From the NCBI RefSeq assembly GCF_024710845.1, contig NZ_JANJTZ010000019.1:1-64000 (forward strand): a stretch of 64,000 nt of DNA, in the 5' to 3' direction. The position numbers and the translations under genes are program-made. Every line of letters starts with the position of its first letter. Positions within the stretch are counted from its first letter, which is position 1. Shown in pieces: positions 15,995 to 28,043 of this stretch. This DNA is from Mesorhizobium sp. (GTDB lineage Bacteria; Pseudomonadota; Alphaproteobacteria; Rhizobiales; Rhizobiaceae). The notes under the pieces are model-generated. The model was not told the origin of the DNA. It saw only the letters and a program-made list of their open reading frames with translations, and searched no databases.

Positions 15995-16390
15995 TTATCT
16001 CTCAGCGGTCCACGAATAGGTCTGGGTCCGGCCGCGCACGTCGGCGCGGGTCATCGCCAGGCGGGGCTCGACCTTCGGCCGGTTGACGATGAAGGACATG
16101 CGGACCGTCTCGAAGCCGCGCGTCGAATCGAAGGCGTTGACGCGGATGTAGGCATCGCCGAATGCCTTGCGGCATTGGGCCAGTTCCATCATCACGCCCG
16201 CGGCGTCCTTCAGGTCGAACATGGGATTGCCCCACATTTCCCAATAGGTGTTCCGGGGGTGCGGATCGTCGGTGTATTCGAGACCGATCGCCCATTCGTT
16301 GCGCAGGCAATATTCGATCTGCGACACGATCTGGTCATCGGTGAGGTCGGGAAGAAACGAGAAGCAGCCCTGGGTGATGCGCATGGTCAT
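15995..16390 (-). CDS. cbbS: RuBisCO small subunit, red type
   Basis: 131 residues. Typical segments are [34 protein letters not shown] and the family-specific C-terminal extension [15 protein letters not shown] that forms the central hairpin barrel in red-type enzymes. This extension distinguishes it from green-type CbbS. It lies 9 bp after cbbL. Confidence 0.96.
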   Translation of the reverse strand: MTMRITQGCFSFLPDLTDDQIVSQIEYCLRNEWAIGLEYTDDPHPRNTYWEMWGNPMFDLKDAAGVMMELAQCRKAFGDAYIRVNAFDSTRGFETVRMSFIVNRPKVEPRLAMTRADVRGRTQTYSWTAER

Positions 16391-16399
16391 GATCCCTTC

Positions 16400-18980
<2,581 letters not shown>

Positions 18981-18982
18981 GG

Positions 18983-19486
18983 TCAGGAGAACTCCCGTTG
19001 GAGAAGGTGAGGGGTGAGCGGCGGCTCCGGCAGCAGGGCCTGGAGTTCCGCGATCCAGTTCGCCGGCACCTGGGGAAGGGGACCGGTGATAACGAAATAG
19101 TCGGCGAGCGCGCTGAGACGCATCGCGAAGGAGCGCGCCGCGCGGCGTGCGTCGCTGTTGAAGCGCAGGTTTTCCATCAGCGCGACTTCGCCGGGTGCAA
19201 GGGCGGCGAGCCCCGCCTCCGCGCCGATGCCGACGCTCTCCGCGATGAAACGGACCGGTCGGCCGACGGCGCGCGCCAGGGGCTCGGCGAAAGCGCGAAG
19301 GCTGAGCGCCGGGTTGAACTCGCCCGCGGGATCACCACGTCCCGCAATCACGGCGACGCGGGCGCCGGCGTCGGCCAGACGCCGGGCCGTCTCGATCAGC
19401 GCGGGATCGATGCCGGCTGAGAAGCTGGCGCGCACAAGGACCGTACTGCCTGCGAGCGCTCCGGCGGCGGTGGTCTTTTCCATCAT
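18983..19486 (-). CDS. Short phosphoglycerate-kinase N-domain-like protein
   Basis: 167 residues that resemble only the N-terminal half of Pgk (normal length about 390-400). [12 protein letters not shown] corresponds to [24 protein letters not shown] to SHLGRPKGEVNP, and [16 protein letters not shown] to PGEVLLLENLRFHKEE. The substrate-binding Asp/Asn of the first motif and the HLGRP motif are lost, and there is no nucleotide-binding C-domain, so kinase activity is not expected. It overlaps the cbbT stop (ATGA) and ends 2 bp before cbbA. It is read through without stops, so it may have a kept, non-catalytic role. A functional Pgk must be elsewhere. Confidence 0.75.
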   Translation of the reverse strand: MMEKTTAAGALAGSTVLVRASFSAGIDPALIETARRLADAGARVAVIAGRGDPAGEFNPALSLRAFAEPLARAVGRPVRFIAESVGIGAEAGLAALAPGEVALMENLRFNSDARRAARSFAMRLSALADYFVITGPLPQVPANWIAELQALLPEPPLTPHLLQREFS

Positions 19487-21492
19487 GACGGCCTCCCGGC
19501 CAGTGCGAGGGCGCGCGCGACCACATGCTCCGGGGTGATGCCGAAATGGCGATAGAGATCGGGCGCGGGCGCGCTGGCGCCGAAGCCGTCCATGCCGACG
19601 AATGCGCCGGCGTCGCCGATCCATCTGTCCCAGCCGAGGCGCGCGGCGGCCTCGACGGCGATGCGCGGCGCAGCGCCCAACACCTTGCGTCGGTAGGCCT
19701 CGGACTGATCCTCGAACAGTTCCCAGCAGGGCATCGAGACGATGGCCGCCTTGAGGCCGTGCTGGCTCGCCAACTTGTCCGCGGCCAGCTTGGCGATCTC
19801 CACCTCGGAGCCGGTCGCCAGAAGCGTGAGGTCGCGCGGCCCGATCACCTCGCGCAGCACATAGGCGCCCCTGGCGGCCAGCAGTTCGCTGCCATGGGAG
19901 GCGCGCAGCATCGGCAGCGCCTGGCGCGACAGGATCAGCGCGCTCGGTCCGGATGCGGAGAGAGCGCATTCCCAGCATTCGGCGGTCTCGACGATGTCGG
20001 CGGGCCGGAACACCCTCAGAGTGGGCGTGGCGCGCAACATGGCCAGATGCTCGACCGGCTGGTGCGTAGGGCCGTCTTCGCCGAGGCCGATCGAGTCGTG
20101 GGTCAAGACATAGATCACGCGCTGGCTCATCAACGCGGACAGCCGGATCGCGCCGCGCGCATAGTCGGAGAAGACGAGGAAGGTGCCGCCGTAGGGGATG
20201 AAACCGCCGTGAAGCGCAATTCCGTTCATCGCCGCCGCCATGCCATGCTCGCGGATGCCATAGTGGATGTAGCGTCCCTTGAACCTGCCCGGTCCGACCG
20301 AGCCGAGGCCGGGCGTGATCGTCAGGTTGGAATGGGTCAGGTCGGCCGAGCCACCGACGGTCAGCGGCGTCGTCTCGTTGATGACGCATAACGCCATCTC
20401 CGACGCCTTCCGGGTCGCGACCTTGGTCGCCTTCCCGATATGCTCCTTGCGGAATGCGGCGAGGCGGCGTGAGAGCCGAGGGGGGAGTGCTCCCGAGAGC
20501 GCGGCCTCAAAGGCCTTGCGGTGCGGCGAAGCTGCGAGGCGCTCGTCCCACTGGCGGCGGGTGGCCGCGCCGCGCGCCGCGACCTGGCGCCATTCGGCCG
20601 CGATGTCCGCGGGGATCTCAAACGGCGGGCTCGTCCAGCCGAGAGTGGCGCGCGCGGCGGCGATCTCCGCCTCGCCCAACGGCGCGCCGTGGGTCTTCTC
20701 CGATCCCTGCAGGTTGGGCGCGCCCTTGCCGATGATCGTGCGGCAGGCGATCAGTGAAGGCCGGTTCGAACGCCTGGCCGCCTCGATCGCCTCGGCAACC
20801 GCCTCGCGGTCGTGTCCGTCGATCGCCTGCGTGTGCCAGCCCGCCGCCTTGAAACGCTTCTGCTGGTCCATGGAGGTCGATAGCGACGTCGCGCCGTCGA
20901 TGGAAATGCGGTTGTCGTCCCAGAGCACGATCAGCCTGCCGAGTTTCAGATGGCCGGCAAGGTCGATCGCTTCATGGCTGATCCCCTCCTGGAGACAGCC
21001 GTCGCCGGCGATCACGTAGGTATGGTGGTCGACGAGGCGCGCCCCGAAGCGGGCGGCCAGCATGCGCTCCGCGAGTGCCATACCGACCGCGGTGGCGATG
21101 CCCTGGCCGAGTGGCCCGGTCGTCGTCTCGATGCCGAGCGCGTGGCCGTATTCGGGGTGCCCGGCGGTGCGGCTGCCGAGCTGGCGGAAGCGCTTCAACT
21201 CCTCGATCGGCATGTCGGCATAGCCGATCAGATGGTGGATTGCGTAGAGCAGCATGGAGCCATGTCCCGCGGACAGGACGAAGCGGTCGCGGTCCGGCCA
21301 GGCGGGCGCGGACGGATCGATGCGGATGAAGCGGTTGAAGAGCACGGTCGCCACGTCGGCCATGCCCATCGGCATGCCGGGATGACCGGAATTCGCCTTC
21401 TGCACGGCGTCCATCGCCAGTGCGCGGATGGCGTCGGCCATCCTCGCCTCGATGGCACGGGCGGGCGAGAGCATTGTCGGCCGAACGTTCAT
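19483..21492 (-). CDS. cbbT: Transketolase of the Calvin cycle
   Basis: 669 residues, normal length. Thiamine-diphosphate motif [20 protein letters not shown] with the closing N of [20 protein letters not shown] near the N-terminus; pyrimidine domain from about 350 with [20 protein letters not shown]. It interconverts sugar phosphates in the regeneration phase. It overlaps the pgk-like gene and follows cbbP after 10 bp. Confidence 0.97.
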   Translation of the reverse strand: MNVRPTMLSPARAIEARMADAIRALAMDAVQKANSGHPGMPMGMADVATVLFNRFIRIDPSAPAWPDRDRFVLSAGHGSMLLYAIHHLIGYADMPIEELKRFRQLGSRTAGHPEYGHALGIETTTGPLGQGIATAVGMALAERMLAARFGARLVDHHTYVIAGDGCLQEGISHEAIDLAGHLKLGRLIVLWDDNRISIDGATSLSTSMDQQKRFKAAGWHTQAIDGHDREAVAEAIEAARRSNRPSLIACRTIIGKGAPNLQGSEKTHGAPLGEAEIAAARATLGWTSPPFEIPADIAAEWRQVAARGAATRRQWDERLAASPHRKAFEAALSGALPPRLSRRLAAFRKEHIGKATKVATRKASEMALCVINETTPLTVGGSADLTHSNLTITPGLGSVGPGRFKGRYIHYGIREHGMAAAMNGIALHGGFIPYGGTFLVFSDYARGAIRLSALMSQRVIYVLTHDSIGLGEDGPTHQPVEHLAMLRATPTLRVFRPADIVETAECWECALSASGPSALILSRQALPMLRASHGSELLAARGAYVLREVIGPRDLTLLATGSEVEIAKLAADKLASQHGLKAAIVSMPCWELFEDQSEAYRRKVLGAAPRIAVEAAARLGWDRWIGDAGAFVGMDGFGASAPAPDLYRHFGITPEHVVARALALAGRPS

Positions 21493-21502
21493 GAATGCCT
21501 CC

Positions 21503-22375
21503 CTAGGTCAGCCGCCGGCGGCGTTCGATGAGCTGCAGGATCAGTGGCGTCAGGATGAGCTGCATGGCGAGGTCGAGCTTATTGCCCGGCACCACGATCG
21601 AGTTCGCCCGGCTCATGAACGAGTTGTTGATCATCGACAGCAGGTAGGGGAAATCGATGCCGCGCGGATTGGCGAAGCGGATGACCAGCATCGATTCGTC
21701 CGGGGTCGGAATCCAGCGCGCAATGAACGGGTTCGACGTGTCGACGATCGGCACGCGCTGGAAGTTGATGTTGGTCAGCGCGAATTGGGGCACGATGTAG
21801 CGGACATAGTCCGGCATCCGCCGCAGGATGACGTCCATCACCGCCTCGGTCGAGTAGCCGCGGGTCGAGCGGTCGCGGTGGATCTTCTGGATCCACTCGA
21901 GATTGATCACCGGCACGACGCCGATCTTGAGGTCCGCATGCCTGGCGAGGTCGACCCTGTCGGTGACGGCGCAGCCGTGCAGGCCCTCGTAGAACAGGAG
22001 GTCGCTCTGGTCGAAATCCCGCCAGGGCGTGAACGTGCCGGGAGCGCAGCCGTAGAGGGCCGCCTCGTCGTCGTCATGGACATAGGTGCGGGTGCGTCCC
22101 GTGCCCCTGCGGCCATACTCCGCGAAGACCTCGTCCAGGGTCTCCAGTTCGTTGGCTTCGGCGTTGAAGTGCGTGAAGTTCGGATTGCCCTTGCGCTCCT
22201 CCTCCGCGACCTTTTCCTTCATCGCCATGCGATCGTAGCGGTGGAAGGCGTCGCCCTCGATGAAGGCCGCCTCGACCTTCTCGCGCCGGAAGATCTGCTC
22301 GAAGATGCGCTTGACCGACGTGGTTCCGGCGCCCGACGACCCGGTGATCGAAATGATTGGATGCTTGGCTGACAC
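21503..22375 (-). CDS. cbbP: Phosphoribulokinase
   Basis: 290 residues, the short bacterial type. The P-loop is [17 protein letters not shown], and [20 protein letters not shown] is the family signature. It makes ribulose-1,5-bisphosphate from ribulose-5-phosphate and ATP, a step specific to the Calvin cycle. Bacterial PRK of this kind is usually activated by NADH. 9 bp downstream of cbbF. Confidence 0.97.
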   Translation of the reverse strand: MSAKHPIISITGSSGAGTTSVKRIFEQIFRREKVEAAFIEGDAFHRYDRMAMKEKVAEEERKGNPNFTHFNAEANELETLDEVFAEYGRRGTGRTRTYVHDDDEAALYGCAPGTFTPWRDFDQSDLLFYEGLHGCAVTDRVDLARHADLKIGVVPVINLEWIQKIHRDRSTRGYSTEAVMDVILRRMPDYVRYIVPQFALTNINFQRVPIVDTSNPFIARWIPTPDESMLVIRFANPRGIDFPYLLSMINNSFMSRANSIVVPGNKLDLAMQLILTPLILQLIERRRRLT

Positions 22376-22384
22376 TGTCGTCCC

Positions 22385-23407
22385 TCACGCCCGGAAGAGG
22401 CCACGATTGCCGAACAGCGGCGAACGCTCGGCGATGACGCTTGGCTCGGTGTGATAGCGGCCGATGCGCGCCACCTCCCGTGCGGCCCCGAACACCAGTG
22501 GTGTGCGCTGGTGCAAGGACGTGGGCGGCAGGTCGAGGATGGCGCCTGTGCCGTCGGTTGCAGAACCGCCCGCCTGCTCGACGAGCATGGCGATCGGATT
22601 CGCCTCGTAGACCAGCCGGAGCCGGCCGTTGGCGTAGCCGCGCCGGGAGTCGCCGGGATAGAGGAACACGCCGCCGCGGATCATGATGCGGTAGGCGTCG
22701 GCGACCAGCGAGGCGATCCAGCGCATGTTGAAGTCCTTTTCGCGCGGCCCGGTCGAGCCCTTGAGGCAATCGTCGACATAGAGGCGCACGGCCTCGTCCC
22801 AGTGGCGGTAGTTCGAGGCGTTGATGGCGAATTCATCGGTCTTCTCGGCAATCGACGGCCGCGCCGTTTCGATGAAGGTGCCGAGGCGCGGCGAGTGGAC
22901 GAAGATGTGCGTGCCGGCGCCGAAGGTGAGCGCCAGCGCAAGCTGAGGCCCGTAGATGAAGAAGCCCGCCGCCAACTGGCTTCTGCCCGGCTGCAGGAAG
23001 CTCTCCGCGGGCTCGCCCGCCACGGCCGGCAGGATGGAGAAGATGGTTCCGATCGAGACGTTGGTGTCGATGTTGGACGACCCGTCGAGCGGGTCGATCG
23101 CGAGCGCAAGCTCGTGCGCGCCGTTGAGATCGACGGCGCAGTCGAGCTCCTCCGAGCCGTAATGGCGGACCCCCGCCTGCCGTGCGGCGGCGAGAAACGC
23201 CTCGTCGGCGCTGACGTCGAGAAAGCGCTGAAAATCGCCATCCGCGTTGCGGCCGCCGGCGGCCGCGCCCAAAGTGGAGGCGGAGGACTGCGCAATCAGC
23301 GCGCGGGTGGCGAGGGACGCTGCGGCAAGGGCGCGGACGATCTCGGCGACTGCCGCACGATCGGCAGGCTGCGAGTTGAGATAGGCGTCGAGCGTTGATG
23401 CGGACAC
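22385..23407 (-). CDS. cbbF: Fructose-1,6-bisphosphatase, class I
   Basis: 340 residues, first gene of the cbb operon. Metal and phosphate site ALAIDPLDGSSNIDTNVSIG; also YGSEELDCAVDL and GGVFLYPGD. It hydrolyses fructose (and probably sedoheptulose) bisphosphate. The ATG at 23407 has GGAGGAGG just upstream. It is divergent from cbbR with 111 bp between the start codons. Confidence 0.96.
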   Translation of the reverse strand: MSASTLDAYLNSQPADRAAVAEIVRALAAASLATRALIAQSSASTLGAAAGGRNADGDFQRFLDVSADEAFLAAARQAGVRHYGSEELDCAVDLNGAHELALAIDPLDGSSNIDTNVSIGTIFSILPAVAGEPAESFLQPGRSQLAAGFFIYGPQLALALTFGAGTHIFVHSPRLGTFIETARPSIAEKTDEFAINASNYRHWDEAVRLYVDDCLKGSTGPREKDFNMRWIASLVADAYRIMIRGGVFLYPGDSRRGYANGRLRLVYEANPIAMLVEQAGGSATDGTGAILDLPPTSLHQRTPLVFGAAREVARIGRYHTEPSVIAERSPLFGNRGLFRA

Positions 23408-23483
23408 CGGTTCCTCCTCCGATTAGCGTCGCGATATCGAAGGCAGCGGAACATACTGTTGCGGATAAAGGAAATTTAATGTT

Positions 23484-23510
23484 CTTAGTAAGTAGCTTAA
23501 TTTTCTTAAG
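23484..23510. promoter_or_regulatory. Candidate CbbR binding region between cbbF and cbbR
   Basis: The AT-rich middle of the 111-bp divergent gap holds two inverted repeats: CTTA-g-TAAG (23484-23492) and CTTAA-ttttc-TTAAG (23496-23510). They sit next to the cbbR start codon, where LysR-type regulators often bind both for autoregulation and for activation of the divergent operon. Confidence 0.5.
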
Positions 23511-23518
23511 GATAGGCC

Positions 23519-24463
23519 GTGAGAAATCTGACCCTGAAACAGCTCCGCGCGGTTGCCCGCATTGCCACCGAAGGTAAAATCGTCAGCGCTGCCAAGCACT
23601 TGGGCCTGACGGCCCCGGCCGTGACGCTGCAGATCCAGGCGCTTGAGGATGAATTGGGCATGGCCCTGTTCGACCGCCTTTCCGACGGGATGCGTCCGAC
23701 CGCCGCAGGGCTGGCCGCGATCGAGGCCGCGCGAGCGATCGAAGAGCAGCTCCTCCTTCTGTCTGACCGGATCGGCGCACTGAAAGGGTTGACCCGCGGA
23801 CATCTTCGGCTGGGCGTGGTGTCGACGGCGAAGTATTTCGCGCCGCGGATCATCGCCGCCTTCGGGCGGGAGCACCCCGGCCTGGAGATCGACCTCAAGG
23901 TGGGAAACCGCGCGGAGATCATCCAGGCGCTCGACGCGCATGCCGTCGACATCGCACTGATGGGACGACCGCCCAAGGACGTGCCGGTGCGCGCGCAGGT
24001 GTTCGGCGACCACCCGCTGGTCATCGTCGCGCCCCCGGATCATCCGCTGGCGGGCAAGCGCGAAGTGTCGTGCGAGCGGATCGCCGCGGAGAAATTCCTC
24101 GTGCGCGAGCCGGGCTCGGGGACGCGCATCTCGCTCGAAATCTTCTTCTCCCGCGTGGCGGCCAAGCTGGACAATATCGGCGTCGAGATGGGATCGAACG
24201 AGACCATCAAGCAGGCTGTCATGGCGGGGCTGGGCGTTGCCTTCATCTCGGCCCACACGATCGAGGCCGAGGTGCAGTCGGGGCGGCTGGTCATCCTCGA
24301 CGTGGAAGGCACGCCGATCCGGCGGCAATGGTTTGCCGTGGCGCGCGCCGACCGCAACGAGACGCCGGTGATGGCTGCGTTCTCGGCCTTCCTGTCGAAG
24401 AAGGGCGCGCAGTTCCTGCCCGTCGCCGCGCCGCTCTATCGCGACCAGTCCGTGCCCGCCTAG
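23519..24463 (+). CDS. cbbR: CbbR, LysR-type activator of the cbb operon
   Basis: 314 residues. The winged-helix part reads NLTLKQLRAVARIATEGKIV and LTAPAVTLQIQALEDELGMA; the effector domain follows from about 90. The start is GTG at 23519, preceded by AAGGATAGG. Divergence from cbbF is the classic arrangement of cbbR. In relatives the effector is a Calvin-cycle metabolite or NADPH. Confidence 0.93.
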   Translation: MRNLTLKQLRAVARIATEGKIVSAAKHLGLTAPAVTLQIQALEDELGMALFDRLSDGMRPTAAGLAAIEAARAIEEQLLLLSDRIGALKGLTRGHLRLGVVSTAKYFAPRIIAAFGREHPGLEIDLKVGNRAEIIQALDAHAVDIALMGRPPKDVPVRAQVFGDHPLVIVAPPDHPLAGKREVSCERIAAEKFLVREPGSGTRISLEIFFSRVAAKLDNIGVEMGSNETIKQAVMAGLGVAFISAHTIEAEVQSGRLVILDVEGTPIRRQWFAVARADRNETPVMAAFSAFLSKKGAQFLPVAAPLYRDQSVPA

Positions 24464-24534
24464 CGGGTTGGGCGGGTCAGATCAAATCAGATCAGATCCC
24501 GCGCGATCCGTCGGTTGCGATGGTCGATCCCGGG

Positions 24535-24990
24535 TTAGAGATCGCCGGAAGCTTCGCTCGCGATCTCGTCCAGGAGCACATTCACTTCGTCGCGTCCCGG
24601 ACCCGCGGGCAAGCGCCGGAAGCCGACCGTGACCTTTCCTGGCTCGGCGTCCGTCTCGTAAGCGAACAGCACGTAGGGACAGTAGGCGATGTTGCCGATA
24701 TCGGCCTCCATGGCCTTGCGGGAGGCCACGGCCGAGCAGAACTGGAAGAACTCGGCGTTGCGGTAGAGCGGTTTGTTGCTGCCGACATCGCCCGCCGTTC
24801 GCTGAAGCATGTCGCCGATATGGCCGCGATAGTCGACGACGTAGCCGCGGTTGACGATGGCGTCCTCGAGATCCGCCACGACCTCGGTGAAAGGCGCCTC
24901 GCTGACATGCCGCGTGACGTCGTCGGCGGCGAGCGCGGTGGACCAGACCGCAGAAATCAAGGCAAGCGAAGCGAGAAACCTGAGTAGCAT
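24535..24990 (-). CDS. Exported DUF302-domain protein
   Basis: 151 residues with an N-terminal signal (LLRFLASLALISAVWSTALAA). The rest is a DUF302 domain: EVVADLEDAIVNRGYVVDY, GHIGDMLQRT, PLYRNAEFFQFCSAV, IAYCPYVLFAYE. Two cysteines (in FQFCSAV and AYCPYV) may pair. The start at 24990 is chosen because GGAGG lies 5-6 bases upstream. DUF302 proteins are common near thiosulfate-oxidation genes but their function is unknown. It is divergent from the metallo-hydrolase at 25093 and convergent with cbbR. Confidence 0.85.
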   Translation of the reverse strand: MLLRFLASLALISAVWSTALAADDVTRHVSEAPFTEVVADLEDAIVNRGYVVDYRGHIGDMLQRTAGDVGSNKPLYRNAEFFQFCSAVASRKAMEADIGNIAYCPYVLFAYETDAEPGKVTVGFRRLPAGPGRDEVNVLLDEIASEASGDL

Positions 24991-25050
24991 GAAATCCTCC
25001 ATCTGCCCGTCTTCGATGCGGGCCATATCGCAAGGCTAGTCTGTCGCGAC

Positions 25051-25078
25051 AAAATATGCAAAAAATAAAATATGTGAA
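25051..25078. promoter_or_regulatory. AT-rich candidate SoxR site between the DUF302 and hydrolase genes
   Basis: A/T-only runs with AAAATATG occurring twice (25051-25058 and 25068-25075), followed by GTGAAT. The minus strand starts ATTCACATATTTTAT, similar to the sites at 27976, 29399 and 33545. It lies between two divergent start codons in an otherwise GC-rich region. Confidence 0.45.
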
Positions 25079-25092
25079 TGGGAGGAGATGCG

Positions 25093-26037
25093 ATGACGAA
25101 CAATCGCGATGGCGGCTTTGCGATCGGGCGGCGTTCGGTGATCATCGGATTGGGAGCGTCGGGCCTCCTGGCGGGGTTCATGCCCGGCGGGCTGCGGCAG
25201 GCTCGCGCGCAGACCGTTTCGACGGGCAGCGCCGATCTGACCGTCGTCAGCGACGGCTCACTTACGCTGCCGATGGGGCTCATCTTCCCCAATGTGCCGC
25301 AAGATGAACTCGCACGGCTCCTCGCCGACAACGGCATGGCAACGGACGCGCTGCGACCCGACTGTAACGTCACGCTGGTCCGGGCGGGCGACCGGCTCGC
25401 GATCTTCGACGTTGGTGCGGGCTCCAACTTCATGCCGACGGCCGGAAAGCTGGCCGCAAGTCTCGCAGCGGCCGGCGTCGATCCGGCCGAAGTCACTGAC
25501 GTGGTGATCACCCACGCCCATCCGGATCACATCTGGGGCCTGACCGACGACTTCGACGAACTGGTCTTCGCCAATGCCCAGCACCATATCGGCAAGGCCG
25601 AGTGGGACTTCTGGTCGTCGCCGGAGACCATCTCGAAGGTGCCGCAGGACCGGCAGACCTTCGTGGTGGGTGCGCAGAACCGCTTCGCTGCGGTCGCCGA
25701 CACGGTGCGGTTCCTGAAGGACGGCGAGGAGGTCCTGCCGGGTATCGAAGCCGTTGCGACACCGGGCCATACGCCGGGGCATCTGTCCTTTATGGTGCAT
25801 GGAACCGAGCCGGTCCTCATTATCGGCGATGCGATCTCGAATTCCATCCTTTCCTTCGAACGGCCGGATTGGCCGACCGCGAGCGACCAGGATCCGGCCC
25901 TTGGCGCTCAGACGCGCAGAAAGCTGCTCGATCGACTCGCAGGCGACAAGGTGCGCGCGATCGGCTTCCATTTTCCCTATCCCGGCGCCGGGATGGTCGA
26001 GAAGAAGGACGGTTCGTACCGCTACGTCCCTGCGTGA
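25093..26037 (+). CDS. Tat-exported MBL-fold metallo-hydrolase (SoxH-like)
   Basis: 314 residues. A twin-arginine signal (IGRRSVIIGLGASGLLAGF) ends about residue 40. The metallo-beta-lactamase fold has THAHPDHIWG (HxHxDH), TPGHTPGHLSF and IGDAIS, so two metal sites are likely. ATG 25093 has GGAGGAG 5 bases upstream; the earlier in-frame ATG has no such site. Related zinc hydrolases (SoxG, SoxH) are found beside sox genes and are dispensable or auxiliary there. The substrate is unknown. The stop is 1 bp from the soxT stop. Confidence 0.85.
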   Translation: MTNNRDGGFAIGRRSVIIGLGASGLLAGFMPGGLRQARAQTVSTGSADLTVVSDGSLTLPMGLIFPNVPQDELARLLADNGMATDALRPDCNVTLVRAGDRLAIFDVGAGSNFMPTAGKLAASLAAAGVDPAEVTDVVITHAHPDHIWGLTDDFDELVFANAQHHIGKAEWDFWSSPETISKVPQDRQTFVVGAQNRFAAVADTVRFLKDGEEVLPGIEAVATPGHTPGHLSFMVHGTEPVLIIGDAISNSILSFERPDWPTASDQDPALGAQTRRKLLDRLAGDKVRAIGFHFPYPGAGMVEKKDGSYRYVPA

Positions 26038-26038
26038 C

Positions 26039-27133
26039 CTATTCGGCAGGCTGCTTGGAGGGGGACCGGAAAGCCCCAAAGGCCGACCCCTCGATGAGAT
26101 AGGCCAAGCCCATCCGCGCACCGAGGAAGATCGATAGCATTACCACGGGCGCCGAGATCGCGAGGGCGGAGACCGCGGTGACGCCTTGGCCGATGGTGCA
26201 TCCCATGGCAAAGACGCCGCCGATCCCCATCAGGACCCCTCCGGCGATATGGCGGCTGAGTTCCCGCGCATCGTCGCAAGCCTCCCAGCGCACATCGCGC
26301 TGTCGCCAGGCACGGGCCGCCGCACCCGCGACGACACCCAGCACCAGACCGACGCCATAGTCGGGAAGGACGCCCGTGAAGGTGATGATTTGAAGAATCG
26401 TGTCGGCCACAGGCACGACGAACGATCCGGCCTCGATCTGGACGACATCGAAGGAATTGGCGGCGGCATAGCTCGTCGCCCACCAGCCGAACGCGATGAC
26501 TAGGCCGACAGTCGCGCCGGTTGCAATCGAACCGATCTCACGCCGGTAGCGCACGTTGGCGAAGATCCAGCCAAACAGGGCGAGAGCCACCGCGCCGGCA
26601 ACGATGATCGATAGGTCCATGCCGACGATCGACGAGAGAATGCCGCCAAGCGACTGTCCGCCCCGCTCCGAGAGATCGATGGCGAAATTGTCGGAGAGTG
26701 CGACCCGCGCCTGCGCGACGAGGCCCTTCTGAGCCGACATCGCGGCGAGACCGAGCACGATCAGCACGATGAGGGAGCGAAGGCTGCCGCCGCCGAGCCG
26801 CACGAGCGCGCCGAAGCCGCAGGTTCCGACCAGAGCCATTCCGAAGCCGAAGGCGATACCGCCGGCGATGGCACCGACCCAGGCGAAATCAGATCGAATG
26901 TAGAAGCTCTCGCCGATGTCGATCAGGCCGAGCGCCTGCATGGTCTGGGTAGCCACGAGGGCGACCGCGGCAGCCAGCATCCATGTGCGCAGACCACGGC
27001 TGTCACCTGCGTACCAGTGCCGCTCCAAGGCGGACATCGTGCAGAAACGGTTGGCGCGCGCGGCATAGCCGAGCACGAAGCCGGCGCACAGACCCGCAAG
27101 CGCCAAAAACCACGGCGAGGTGGCCAGGCCCAT
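26039..27133 (-). CDS. soxT: SoxT, YeeE/YedE-type membrane permease
   Basis: 364 residues with about nine to ten membrane helices. The conserved cysteine motifs of YeeE are all present: ARANRFCTMSALE, LVGTCGFGALVRLGGGSLRS and FAMGCTIGQGVTAVSAL. YeeE proteins take up thiosulfate-like sulfur compounds by passing them along cysteines. The soxS-soxR-soxT order with divergent soxVWXYZABCD matches Pseudaminobacter salicylatoxidans, where soxSRT are needed for thiosulfate growth. It may import sulfane sulfur or a signal compound for SoxR. 75 bp behind soxR. Confidence 0.88.
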   Translation of the reverse strand: MGLATSPWFLALAGLCAGFVLGYAARANRFCTMSALERHWYAGDSRGLRTWMLAAAVALVATQTMQALGLIDIGESFYIRSDFAWVGAIAGGIAFGFGMALVGTCGFGALVRLGGGSLRSLIVLIVLGLAAMSAQKGLVAQARVALSDNFAIDLSERGGQSLGGILSSIVGMDLSIIVAGAVALALFGWIFANVRYRREIGSIATGATVGLVIAFGWWATSYAAANSFDVVQIEAGSFVVPVADTILQIITFTGVLPDYGVGLVLGVVAGAAARAWRQRDVRWEACDDARELSRHIAGGVLMGIGGVFAMGCTIGQGVTAVSALAISAPVVMLSIFLGARMGLAYLIEGSAFGAFRSPSKQPAE

Positions 27134-27208
27134 CTTTTCCTCCCGCGGGCCAAGCCCGCCACCGGCCCTCGCCGGCGTATGAACCGCGCCGCCGTTCGGC
27201 GCTCCGGT

Positions 27209-27565
27209 CTACTTCTTCGCGTCGGGCCCCCTCACCGGCGCGCAGAAGAGAGTGTAAAGGGTCTCGATGACCGAGGAAACCTCGTCGCTGGCGATCGAGT
27301 AATAGATCGTGCGGCCCTCGCGGCGCGTATTTACCAACCGGTCGAAACGGAGGCGGGCAAGCTGTTGGGAGACGGCTGCCTGCGGCAGTCTCATGGCGTC
27401 CTCCAGTTCGGACACCGACCTCTCTCCCTCCGCCAGCAGGCAGAGGATCAGCAGGCGACCCTCATGCGACAGCGCTTTCAGCAGCTCGCTCGCCTTGCGC
27501 GCCTGATCGAGAAGCGAATTGAAATCTTCCGGCGTCCGGGCGTCGTTGATCTTGGGGAGGCTCAT
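27209..27565 (-). CDS. soxR: SoxR, ArsR-type repressor of the sox genes
   Basis: 118 residues. Core: KALSHEGRLLILCLLAEGER; recognition helix RLPQAAVSQQLARLRFDRLV; wing REGRTIYYSIAS. Two cysteines, C42 and C108 (TLFCAPV), fit the redox/sulfane sensing pair of SoxR. It is similar to sHdrR (2358) in layout but has only one Cys in the first group. Located between soxS (11 bp) and soxT. Candidate operators lie before soxS/soxV, soxX, soxC and the hydrolase gene. Confidence 0.9.
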   Translation of the reverse strand: MSLPKINDARTPEDFNSLLDQARKASELLKALSHEGRLLILCLLAEGERSVSELEDAMRLPQAAVSQQLARLRFDRLVNTRREGRTIYYSIASDEVSSVIETLYTLFCAPVRGPDAKK

Positions 27566-27576
27566 GTCCGTGCGGC

Positions 27577-27954
27577 TCAGTCAGGTTTGGTCGGGGTTAC
27601 GGGAAGGAGGGCAATCAGTTCGCCAATACGGTACCAGAAAAACTCGTCGCCCACATAGCCTCGAATTCGGCCGATCTCTCGACCCTGGTCCATCAGCACG
27701 AAAGTCGGCGTGAACCTTTCCTTCTGGATATGCTTGAGATCGTCGGGCCAGGGCTCTGTGATGTCGACCCGTCGCAGCGGCGCAAGTCGGCCTTCGTCGG
27801 TTTTAGGCCAGGCAGGGGCAATCTCGGCATTGAACCTCGCACACCAGACGCAGCCAGGCTGCTCCATCATGACGAGTTCGGCCGCATGCAACGGCAATGC
27901 CGAACACAACGCAAGTGCAGCAAGAGCCAATCGCGCCAGGCCGATAAAGTTCAT
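27577..27954 (-). CDS. soxS: SoxS, periplasmic thioredoxin-like protein
   Basis: 125 residues with a signal peptide (LARLALAALALCSALPLHAA). The redox motif is QPGCVWCARFNAE (CxxC), followed by TPTFVLMDQGREIGRI. SoxS keeps SoxY in its active reduced form in Paracoccus. The ATG at 27954 is chosen because the signal peptide begins there; a longer upstream frame contains non-protein-like sequence. First gene of soxSRT, divergent from soxV. Confidence 0.88.
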   Translation of the reverse strand: MNFIGLARLALAALALCSALPLHAAELVMMEQPGCVWCARFNAEIAPAWPKTDEGRLAPLRRVDITEPWPDDLKHIQKERFTPTFVLMDQGREIGRIRGYVGDEFFWYRIGELIALLPVTPTKPD

Positions 27955-27975
27955 GGACCACCTCTCGGACCGTTG

Positions 27976-28000
27976 TATATAAATATAGCATTCTATGCAT
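27976..28000. promoter_or_regulatory. Candidate SoxR operator between soxS and soxV
   Basis: TATATAAATATA (27976-27987) is followed by the inverted repeat GCAT-tct-ATGC (27988-27998). It lies in the 89-bp gap between divergent soxSRT and soxVWX and is much richer in A/T than its surroundings. See similar sites at 29399 and 33545. Confidence 0.5.
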
Positions 28001-28043
28001 GCTTCTGCCAAGGTCAGCGGGACTCAAGCGTCAGGGAGGAAAG

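Noticed and set aside
24470-24500. Short tandem-like GATCAAATCAGATCAGATC between cbbR and the DUF302 gene
   Set aside because: Too short and irregular to be a repeat array or a hairpin terminator; probably chance in a convergent gap.
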